This document shows positions 57,918 through 64,000 of a stretch of DNA of 64,000 nt, in pieces. The stretch lies in contig OY969802.1 in the NCBI GenBank assembly GCA_963703235.1, forward strand, positions 2,356,001 through 2,420,000. The letters run 5' to 3'. The DNA is from VRUE01 sp963703235 (GTDB lineage Bacteria > Actinomycetota > Thermoleophilia > Solirubrobacterales > 70-9). A program made the translations under genes and the position numbers. The first letter of the stretch is position 1. The number at the start of each line of letters is the position of its first letter. Under the pieces are notes generated by a model. That model was not told where the DNA came from. It worked only from the letters and a program-made list of their open reading frames with translations, and searched no databases.

Positions 57918-58318
57918 GGCCGGGAACCCTGGTCGAGGTCTTCGATCAGCCCCGCGACCCGGCGCCCGATCTCCTCGCGGGTGGCGCGCACCTCCTCGAG
58001 TGGCCGTCCCTTCGGATCGGGCAGATCCCAGTCGAGGTAGCGCTTGCCGGGGATGTAGGGGCACTCGTCGCCGCAGCCCATCGTCACCACGACGTCTGCC
58101 CACTCGGCGTCCTCGCCGCTCAGCTTCCGCGGCGTGCGGCCGGCCACGTCGACACCAAGCTCGGCCATCGCCTCGACGACCTCGGGATGGACGCGGTCGC
58201 CCGGCGTCGTCCCGGCCGAGCGGGCCTCGTGGCGACCACCGGCGGCGCGGGCGAATAGCGCCTCGCTGATCTGCGAGCGGCCGGCGTTGTGGAGGCAGAC
58301 GAAGAGGACCCGGGCCAT
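57914..58318 (-). CDS. arsC: Arsenate reductase/low-molecular-weight phosphatase family protein
   Basis: This 134-residue protein begins ARVLFVCLHNAGRSQISEAL, the C(x)5R phosphate loop of the LMW-PTP fold. It has MGCGDECPYIPGKRYLDWDLPDP, where the extra Cys pair and the Asp general acid match thioredoxin- or mycothiol-coupled ArsC. It reduces arsenate in the cytoplasm. No arsenite efflux gene is nearby. It is divergent from the HD-domain gene. Confidence 0.85.
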   Translation of the reverse strand: MARVLFVCLHNAGRSQISEALFARAAGGRHEARSAGTTPGDRVHPEVVEAMAELGVDVAGRTPRKLSGEDAEWADVVVTMGCGDECPYIPGKRYLDWDLPDPKGRPLEEVRATREEIGRRVAGLIEDLDQGSRP

Positions 58319-58371
58319 CGCCGGGGATCATCGCCGAGGCGCAGCCGACGATGTTGGCGAGGTGTGAAATA

Positions 58372-58397
58372 AGAGGAGACGAGTCGTCCGCTCCTCT
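58372..58397. promoter_or_regulatory. Inverted repeat in the arsC/HD divergent region
   Basis: AGAGGAG (58372-58378) and CTCCTCT (58391-58397) are complementary around a 12-nt spacer, just upstream of the YhaM-like start. It is a candidate operator or leader hairpin, and it also sequesters a Shine-Dalgarno-like GGAG. Confidence 0.3.
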
Positions 58398-58415
58398 CAC
58401 TACCTTGGCCGCAGG

Positions 58416-59474
58416 ATGTTCCAGCAGGCTCTCACCGACACCGACGGGCGGCCGGTCGTGGAGGACCCGGTCCCGGCGGCGGCTGAGGTGGCGGCAGTCG
58501 CCGCGGCCACGGAGCGGGTGCCGCTGAAGCAGCTGCAGGACGGGCAGCGGGTCACCGGCGTCTACGCGGTGCGCGAGCGCGACCTGCGGCGCAAGCGCAA
58601 CGGCGAGCCCTGGCTGCGGCTGGCCCTCTGCGACGCCAGTGGCAGCGTCGAGGCCGCCTGCTGGGAGGACGCCGAGGCGCGCTACGCGATCGCCGCGCCC
58701 GGTTCGGCCATCTGCGTGACCGGCATCTTCGAAGTGAGCGAGCGCTGGGGGCCGAAGATCAAGATCTCCGAGCTGCGCCAGGCCGCCGCGGAGGAGTACG
58801 AGTCCGGCGACCTCGCCGCCAGCTCCGAGGTGCCGGTCGAGCGCCTCGAGAGCGACCTGCGCCAGCTGCTGGAGACGGTCCAGGATTCGCAGCTGCGCGA
58901 TCTGCTCGAGCGCTTCTTCGGTCCCAGCTCGGAGATCTGGGCTCGCTTCCGCAACGCACCGGCGGCCAAGGTCTACCACCAGGCCTACCGCCACGGACTG
59001 GTCGAGCACACGGTCTCGGTCGCACAGGCGGTCAGCGCCGCCGCCAACTTCTTCCCCGGGATCGACCGCGAGGTCGCGGTCGCCGGAGCGCTGCTGCACG
59101 ACATCGGCAAGATCGAGGCTTACAACGACGACCCGCTGGCGATCGACCTCACCGACGCCGGCCGGCTGCAGGGCGAGATCCCGCTCGGCTACTACCGGGT
59201 GCGCCGCCAGATCGAGGAGATCCCCGGCTTCGACCCGGCGCTGGCCCAGGCCGTCCTCCACATCATCCTCAGCCACCACGGCTCGCTCGAGCACGGCTCG
59301 CCGGTGGTGCCGGCGACCCGCGAGGCAGTCCTGGTCCATATGATCGACAACCTCGGCGGCCGCCTCGGCAGCTTCGACCGGCTCGAGCGCGAGCTGCCCG
59401 ACGGCGAGTCCTGGTCCAGCTTCGACCGGGCTCTGTCCGGCTCCGCCTACTTCGCCCGGCGCCAAGCGGCCTGA
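58416..59474 (+). CDS. YhaM-like 3'-5' exoribonuclease/HD-domain protein
   Basis: This 352-residue protein has an OB-fold nucleic-acid-binding domain at about 35-125 (GQRVTGVYAVRERDLRRKRNGEPWLRLALCDASG). An HD phosphohydrolase domain follows with GLVEHTVSVAQA, ALLHDIGKIEAYND and LSHHGSLEHGSPVVP. This OB-HD order is typical of YhaM/CBF1, a 3'-5' exonuclease acting on RNA and DNA with Mn2+. It is cytoplasmic. It precedes the PafBC-like gene by 81 nt on the same strand. Confidence 0.8.
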   Translation: MFQQALTDTDGRPVVEDPVPAAAEVAAVAAATERVPLKQLQDGQRVTGVYAVRERDLRRKRNGEPWLRLALCDASGSVEAACWEDAEARYAIAAPGSAICVTGIFEVSERWGPKIKISELRQAAAEEYESGDLAASSEVPVERLESDLRQLLETVQDSQLRDLLERFFGPSSEIWARFRNAPAAKVYHQAYRHGLVEHTVSVAQAVSAAANFFPGIDREVAVAGALLHDIGKIEAYNDDPLAIDLTDAGRLQGEIPLGYYRVRRQIEEIPGFDPALAQAVLHIILSHHGSLEHGSPVVPATREAVLVHMIDNLGGRLGSFDRLERELPDGESWSSFDRALSGSAYFARRQAA

Positions 59475-59555
59475 CGGCCTCATAACGTTCTAAATTGCGG
59501 GCTTCCGGCCGCTCGGCGTCGAGCCGTTTCCAGCCGCCCGACTATCCTGCGAACC

Positions 59556-61613
59556 GTGGCGAAGGACACCGAGAAGCTGATCCGCCAGCTCTCGCTGATC
59601 TCGTTCCTGATGGCGCAGGGGAGGCCGGTCTCGGCCCTGGAGATCAAGCGCGAGGTCGAGGGCTACAGCGACATGAACGACGACGCCTTCGCGCGCCGCT
59701 TCTACGCCGATCGGGCCGAGCTGGAGAGCCTCGGCATCCAGCTTGGAGTGGAGAAACCGGGCGAGGGCTTCTTCGAGGCCGAGCTCTACTCGCTGCCGCC
59801 GGAGAACTTCTACCTCGACGCGATCAAATTCACCGACGACGAGCTGGCGGCGCTCAGCACGGCGCTGATGCTGCTGACCGATGGCGGCTTCGCCTACGCC
59901 GAGCCGCTGCGGCTGGCGCTGCAGCAGGTCGCCTGGGGCCATCCCAACCCGCTCAGCGAGGCGGAGCGGGCCCCGGTCGAGATGGCGATGACCGCCTCCG
60001 CCGGCGGCCGCGACCTGGCCCAGCGGCTGTCGAAGATCGAGACGGCGATCTCGCGCCGCAAGACGATCGAGTTCACCTACTACACGATGGAGCGCGACGA
60101 GACCGAGAAGCGCAAGGTCGACCCCTTCCACCTCGTCTTCCGCGGCGGCCAGTTCTACTTGATCGGCCACAGCCACGAGCGCGACGCGGTCCGCGTCTTC
60201 CGCCTCTCCCGGATCCAGGGCAAGGTCGGCTACGCCTCCAAGGCCGAGCACGACTTCTCGCCGCCCGAGGACTTCGACCGCCGCGACTACGGCCAGCGCG
60301 CCGACTGGCAGCTGGGCGAGATCCAGGGCCGGGCGAAGATCTTCATGCGCGATCGGATCGCCTGGCTGATCGAGCGCGACTACGGCGCCTATGGCGAGCT
60401 GCGGCCGGCGGTGAAGGCCGACGGCGCGCCCGGGAAGGGGACGGTCTTCGAGACCGATTACGCCTCCCCGCGCGAGCTGATCGCCTGGGTGTTGCGCTGG
60501 CGCCAGAACGCGCAGGTGCTGGCGCCCGACGAGCTGCGCGAGGAAGCCGAGCAGCGCTTGGACCTGCTGCACAGCCGTCACGAGAACGGCTTCGAGCCGG
60601 CGACGACCGTAGAGCGGCCGCTGCGCGAGGCGCCGCGGCGAGCACGCGCCAACGGCCGCGGCGAGGCGGCGATCCGGCCCGAGCGCTTCGCCCGCCTCGT
60701 CACCCTCGCCGGCCTCCTGATCGACTCCGCCAAACGCGGCGAGCGGCTGAGGGTCGCCGACCTGCGCCAGCGGCTCGAACTGACCGCCGAGGAGCTGCAG
60801 GAGGACATCGACCTGCTCAACGTCGTCAACTTCGGCGGCGGCACCTACGTCCTCTACGCGGAAATCCAGGGCGATGAGATCGCGGTCGACTCCGAGCCCT
60901 ACGGCGACAACTTCGCCCGCCCGGCGCGGCTGCTGCCGCTGGAGGCCAAGGCCCTTGTCGCCGCGATCGACCTCTTCGGCGACCACCTGCCGCAGGGCGG
61001 CCTGCAGAGCGCCCGCAAGAAGATCGTCGCCGCGCTCGGCCACGACCCCTCCGAGGAGGGGCTGGAGATAGCCACCGGCAGCGGCGGCGACGTCGAGGTG
61101 GCGCGGCTCGTCAACGAGGCGATCGGCGACCGCAAGGTGCTGGAGATCAGGTACTACAAGGAGAACGAGGATCAGTTCACCAACCGCCAGGTCGAGCCCT
61201 ACCGGTTGGAGAACGGGCGCGAGGGCTGGTACGTCGAGTGCTACGACCTGACCAAAGAGGGCATCCGCCACTTCAAGCTCGACCGGGTCAAGGAGGCGAA
61301 CGCCACCGGCGAGACCTTCGAGCCGCGGCCCGAGGTCGAAGAGCTGGCCGGGGTCGAGGGCTGGATGACCGATGGCGAAGTGCCGACCGCCCAGGTGGCG
61401 CGAGTCTGGGTCTCACCCGAGCGGGCGCGCTGGCTGCGCGAGGAGCGGACCGTGGTCGAGGAGCTGGCCGACGGCGCCGTCGTCGTCGAGCTGCCCTACG
61501 CCGGCACCTCCTGGCTGGTGCGCGAGATCCTGCGCGGCGCCGGCGACCTAGTCGTGCTCGAGCCAGAGGACGCGCGGAAGGCGATCGCGGACGAGGTTGC
61601 GGCCAACGCGTAG
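59556..61613 (+). CDS. pafBC: Fused PafB-PafC WYL-domain transcriptional regulator
   Basis: This 685-residue protein is two tandem copies of an HTH plus WYL unit. The first HTH is at about 1-65 (LISFLMAQGRPVSALEIKREVEGYS...RRFYADRAELE), with the WYL part at about 150-230 (IEFTYYTMERDETEKRKVDPFHL...GQFYLIGHS). The second HTH is at about 375-430, and its WYL part at about 520-600 (LEIRYYKENEDQFTNRQVEPYRL...EGWYVECYDL). In mycobacteria, PafB and PafC are separate and together activate the LexA-independent DNA damage response. Here they are one chain, and no proteasome genes are adjacent. The start is GTG 59556. Confidence 0.85.
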   Translation: MAKDTEKLIRQLSLISFLMAQGRPVSALEIKREVEGYSDMNDDAFARRFYADRAELESLGIQLGVEKPGEGFFEAELYSLPPENFYLDAIKFTDDELAALSTALMLLTDGGFAYAEPLRLALQQVAWGHPNPLSEAERAPVEMAMTASAGGRDLAQRLSKIETAISRRKTIEFTYYTMERDETEKRKVDPFHLVFRGGQFYLIGHSHERDAVRVFRLSRIQGKVGYASKAEHDFSPPEDFDRRDYGQRADWQLGEIQGRAKIFMRDRIAWLIERDYGAYGELRPAVKADGAPGKGTVFETDYASPRELIAWVLRWRQNAQVLAPDELREEAEQRLDLLHSRHENGFEPATTVERPLREAPRRARANGRGEAAIRPERFARLVTLAGLLIDSAKRGERLRVADLRQRLELTAEELQEDIDLLNVVNFGGGTYVLYAEIQGDEIAVDSEPYGDNFARPARLLPLEAKALVAAIDLFGDHLPQGGLQSARKKIVAALGHDPSEEGLEIATGSGGDVEVARLVNEAIGDRKVLEIRYYKENEDQFTNRQVEPYRLENGREGWYVECYDLTKEGIRHFKLDRVKEANATGETFEPRPEVEELAGVEGWMTDGEVPTAQVARVWVSPERARWLREERTVVEELADGAVVVELPYAGTSWLVREILRGAGDLVVLEPEDARKAIADEVAANA

Positions 61614-61624
61614 GTGCTTTGGGG

Positions 61625-61730
61625 CCGTCCCGGCAGGGGGTTCCACTTAACTTTTTTTGAAGACAGGTGGTAGTCGTCCGAGGATGTTGCTGCAAAAAAA
61701 GTACAAGACGTTCCACCCCTACCGGGACGG
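61625..61730. repeat. Palindromic repeat element, divergent copy C
   Basis: The outer arms 61625-61639 and 61716-61730 match at 14 of 15 positions. The inner arms ACTTTTTTTG (61650-61659) and CAAAAAAAGT (61693-61702) are perfect. The apical region has CGTCCGAGGATGTTGCTGC, resembling copy B (CGTCCGAGGTTGCTTGC). The A-run followed by ACAAGACG mirrors ACAGGACG of copies A and B. Confidence 0.55.
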
Positions 61731-61806
61731 GCTCTAACGTGATTCATATGCCTGGTCACACCACCCCCCTACCGGGATGGCTCTAGTGACTCATGCGCCT
61801 GGACAC
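61713..61806 (+). repeat. Imperfect tandem duplication covering the MBL gene start
   Basis: 61713-61759 and 61761-61806 are about 85 percent identical (CTACCGGGA...GGCTCTA...TCAT...GCCTGG.CAC). The second copy contains the first ~10 codons of the MBL gene. The first copy contains ATG 61747, which opens a 12-codon mini-ORF ending at 61785, inside the MBL start region. Confidence 0.7.
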
Positions 61807-62568
61807 GCGGAGATTCTGAGACTTGTAGCGCCGAACCCGGGTCCGATGACGGGGGAGGGGACCAACACCTACTTGTATGGGTCCGATCCGTGCATCGTGA
61901 TCGATCCGGGGCCGGATGACGGCGGCCATCTCGAGGCGGTGCGGGCGGCCGCGGCGGACCGCGGTGGGATCGGCCTGATCTTGCTTACGCACAGCCATGG
62001 GGACCATGCCGACGGGGCAGAGCGGCTGGCGGCGATGGTCGCGGCAGAGGCGCAGAGCGAGCCGACCGCCGAGAGGCCGGGTAGCGCGCGGCCGGCCGTC
62101 GTGCTGCCCGCCGACGGCGAGGAGCACGTCGGCTTGCGCGTCCTCGCGACGCCGGGGCACGCTGCGGACCACGTCTGCTTTCTCACGGCCGACCGCGTCT
62201 GTTTCAGCGGCGATCTGGTGCTCGGGGAGGGGTCGACCTTCGTGCCGCCCGATGGCGGCTCGATGGCCGCCTACATGGGCTCGCTGCGCTTGTTGCAGGA
62301 GCGGGAGATCGAGCTGATCTGCCCCGGCCACGGGCCTTGGGTGACGGACCCCGCTGCCAAGCTGGCCGAGTACGTCGAGCACCGCGAGATGCGCGAGCGC
62401 CGCCTCCTCGCCGCACTGGATCGCGGCGAGCGCTCGCGCGAAGCGCTGCTCGTCGAGGCCTGGGACGACGTTCCCGCCGCGATGCGCCCGGCCGCGGCGC
62501 TGGTGATGGAGGCGCACCTGCAGAAGCTCGAGGCCGAGGGCCGGCTGCCCGACGACCTGAGCGATTGA
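61777..62568 (+). CDS. Metallo-beta-lactamase-fold hydrolase (LACTB2/glyoxalase II-like)
   Basis: This 263-residue protein has LLTHSHGDHADGAERL (HxHxDH zinc motif), LATPGHAADHVCFL (third His), CFSGDLVLGEGST (bridging Asp) and LICPGHGPWV (last His). It ends with a winged-helix-like C-terminal segment (RRLLAALDRGERSREALLVEAW). LACTB2-like members cleave thioesters or RNA. It is cytoplasmic. No Shine-Dalgarno precedes ATG 61777; a mini-ORF overlaps the start and could couple translation. Confidence 0.82.
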   Translation: MALVTHAPGHAEILRLVAPNPGPMTGEGTNTYLYGSDPCIVIDPGPDDGGHLEAVRAAAADRGGIGLILLTHSHGDHADGAERLAAMVAAEAQSEPTAERPGSARPAVVLPADGEEHVGLRVLATPGHAADHVCFLTADRVCFSGDLVLGEGSTFVPPDGGSMAAYMGSLRLLQEREIELICPGHGPWVTDPAAKLAEYVEHREMRERRLLAALDRGERSREALLVEAWDDVPAAMRPAAALVMEAHLQKLEAEGRLPDDLSD

Positions 62569-62581
62569 TCGGGCGGTTGTC

Positions 62582-62632
62582 GCTTCCGGTGATCGGTTTG
62601 TCTCTATAGCCGACATAAGGACCACCGGAAGC
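62582..62632. terminator. Long imperfect inverted repeat after the MBL gene
   Basis: Arms 62582-62602 and 62612-62632 match at 17 of 21 positions (outer ten perfect: GCTTCCGGTG) around a 9-nt loop. It lies 14 nt after the MBL stop, so termination is likely. The outer bases TTCCGGTG are shared with the palindrome at 27425. Confidence 0.5.
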
Positions 62633-62701
62633 ACTGCAGTTCGGCTGGTCGGCTGGCCAGCCGAACGGCGCGGTCGGGCATTTCCCCGCTAGGCTGGCCC
62701 G

Positions 62702-64000
62702 GTGAGGCGGAAGCGGGCGGTCAGAGCTGGGCTCCTGGCCGGTGCGGCGAGCACCGGCCTCGCCGCCGCGTCGGTGGCGGCGCTCTGGCACTGGCTGGCT
62801 CGGCGGCCGCTGCCGAAGACGAAGGGGACGATCGAGCTGCCCGGTTTGGGACGGTCGGTGCGGGTGCGGCGCGACCGCTGGGGCGTCCCCCACATCGAGG
62901 CCGAGAACGCCGACGACCTCTGGTTCGCCGAGGGCTTCTGCCACGGCCAGGACCGGCTCTGGCAGATGGACTTCTACCGCCGCGTCGTCTGCGGGCGCGT
63001 CTCGGAGTTCGCCGGCGCCGAGGCGCTGCCGGTCGACCGCCTGATGCGGACGCTGGGGATGCGGCGCACGGCGGAGCAGGAGGCGGCAGCGCTCGACCCC
63101 GAGCTGCGCGCCCTGTTGGAGCGCTTCTGCGAGGGAGTGAACGCGGCGGCGCCGTCCGCCCCGGCCCTGCCCTTCGAGATGCAGCTGCTGCGGCTCGAGT
63201 GGGAGCCGTGGCGCCCGGTCGACATCCTCGGCCTCGGCAAGCTGCTCGCCTTCGGCCTCTCGACCAACTGGGAGAAGGAGCTGCTGCGGGCCGACATGAC
63301 GCGGGCGCTCGGCCCCGAGCTGGCGGCGCGGCTCGACCCCGGCTACCCCGCCGACAACCCGATCGCCACCTCCGAAGCCTGGTCGGGCGATGGCCTCGGA
63401 CTGGCCGAGCAGATCGACGCCGTGCGCCGCCGGATCGGCTTCGCCGCCGAGGCCAGCGGCTCCAACAACTGGGCGGTCAGCGGCGCCCTCAGCGCCACCG
63501 GCACGCCGTTGCTGGCCGGCGACCCACACCTGCCGCAGAGCATGCCCGGCATCTGGTACCAGGTCGGTCTCGGACTCGACGGGCGCACCGTCCGCGGTGC
63601 CTCTCTGCCCGGCATGCCAGGTGTCTACATGGGCCAGAACGACGACGTCGCCTGGACCTTCACCAACGTCATGGCCGACGTCCAGGACCTCTTCGTCGAG
63701 CAGGTCGAGGGCGACCGCTACCGCTTCGAGGACGAGTGGCTGCCGCTGCAGGTCGTGCGCGAGGAGATCGCGGTCAAGGGCCGCGACGTCCCCGAGGCGC
63801 TCGACGTTCGCATCACCCACCACGGGCCGCTGGTCAACTCGGCGCTGGGCGCCGACGACGCCGAGCCGCTCGCCCTGCGCTGGATCGCGCTCGACCGGCC
63901 GACCGCCTTCAAGGGGATGTTCGAGCTGCACGAGATCCGCTCCGGGCCGGAGCTGGTCGCCAAGCTCGAGGGCCATACCTCGCCCGCCTCGAACCTGGTC
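62702..64000 (+). CDS. Penicillin acylase family protein (S45), N-terminal part
   Basis: The frame is open from GTG 62702 to the window end, about 433 residues, so the gene continues outside. An N-terminal hydrophobic segment (AGLLAGAASTGLAAASVAALWHWL) suggests export or membrane anchoring. RRDRWGVPHIEAENADDLWFAEGFCHGQDRLWQMD is the alpha-chain signature. The autocatalytic junction and nucleophile Ser are in EASGSNNWAVSG, followed by LLAGDPHLPQSMPGIWYQ. It is an Ntn hydrolase precursor that cuts itself into two chains. Known members cleave N-acyl bonds of beta-lactams, acyl-homoserine lactones or lipopeptides; the substrate here is unknown. Confidence 0.85.
   Translation, partial: MRRKRAVRAGLLAGAASTGLAAASVAALWHWLARRPLPKTKGTIELPGLGRSVRVRRDRWGVPHIEAENADDLWFAEGFCHGQDRLWQMDFYRRVVCGRVSEFAGAEALPVDRLMRTLGMRRTAEQEAAALDPELRALLERFCEGVNAAAPSAPALPFEMQLLRLEWEPWRPVDILGLGKLLAFGLSTNWEKELLRADMTRALGPELAARLDPGYPADNPIATSEAWSGDGLGLAEQIDAVRRRIGFAAEASGSNNWAVSGALSATGTPLLAGDPHLPQSMPGIWYQVGLGLDGRTVRGASLPGMPGVYMGQNDDVAWTFTNVMADVQDLFVEQVEGDRYRFEDEWLPLQVVREEIAVKGRDVPEALDVRITHHGPLVNSALGADDAEPLALRWIALDRPTAFKGMFELHEIRSGPELVAKLEGHTSPASNLV

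Noticed and set aside
62204..63976. Long minus-strand frame opposite the penicillin acylase
   Set aside because: It is a shadow frame caused by high GC; the plus strand carries the conserved S45 motifs.

Overview
This is a 64 kb GC-rich window (most third codon positions are G or C, and GTG starts and 4-bp GTGA/ATGA gene overlaps are frequent). The gene content points to an actinobacterium: gpgS next to a folP2-like gene, a fused PafB-PafC regulator, a DtxR-type regulator and a Gram-positive-type LexA box. My best guess is the class Thermoleophilia (Solirubrobacterales/Gaiellales side), but that placement is inference. No rRNA or CRISPR was seen; there is one tRNA (Phe-GAA).

Layout. 1-2.3 kb: the end of a peptidase E-like gene, then an AbiE-type toxin-antitoxin pair with a long palindrome directly before its first codon. 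2.3-4.5 kb: ferritin, a decayed CHAP-domain gene and an enolase-superfamily enzyme. 4.6-19.2 kb: a large polyamine/amine utilisation region, with an FAD amine oxidase, a CoA-acylating semialdehyde dehydrogenase, PotABCD transporter, APC permease, class III aminotransferase, PucR regulator, alanine dehydrogenase and an aminoaldehyde dehydrogenase. Together these import polyamines, oxidise or transaminate them to aldehydes, oxidise the aldehydes and recycle the amino group through alanine. 19.3-22.9 kb: a secreted RTX-type protein, a papain-like protease, a dodecin-like protein without its flavin-stacking Trp, and a rhodanese. 22.9-27.2 kb: assimilatory sulfate reduction (sulfite reductase, APS reductase, ATP sulfurylase, APS kinase). 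27.7-38.9 kb: PHP phosphoesterase, acyl-CoA carboxylase biotin subunit, sulfatase, two HAD proteins, sucCD, an aminotransferase and a DtxR/MntR-type regulator. 39-47.4 kb: a large unknown membrane protein, gpgS/folP2, an MrfA-like DUF1998 helicase, a SLOG protein and a short GH15-like protein.

47.4-55.2 kb is an accessory island starting at tRNA-Phe, with less GC-rich genes. It holds an sce7726-family gene; a beta-family (sce7725-like) gene cut in two by an IS982-family element, with a precise CTAG duplication and an in-frame reconstruction; a 44-residue basic protein; an orphan Phd-like antitoxin; and a DprA-like plus phosphoribosyltransferase pair resembling the ShosTA anti-phage toxin-antitoxin system. 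A perfect LexA-type box stands before that last pair. Further uncharacterised small genes follow.

55.2-64 kb returns to chromosomal genes: a two-gene unknown operon, an epoxide hydrolase-like enzyme, an M15 peptidase with arsC, a YhaM-like HD nuclease, fused PafBC, an MBL-fold hydrolase and the start of a penicillin acylase.

The window also carries many long perfect or near-perfect palindromes. Three of them (4.5, 27.3 and 61.7 kb) share a core and paired arms and look like one repeat family. Two others lie inside coding sequence at gene junctions of the polyamine region. The features I consider most worth following are the LexA-box DprA/PRTase pair, the IS-split beta/sce7726 module and the palindromic repeats.
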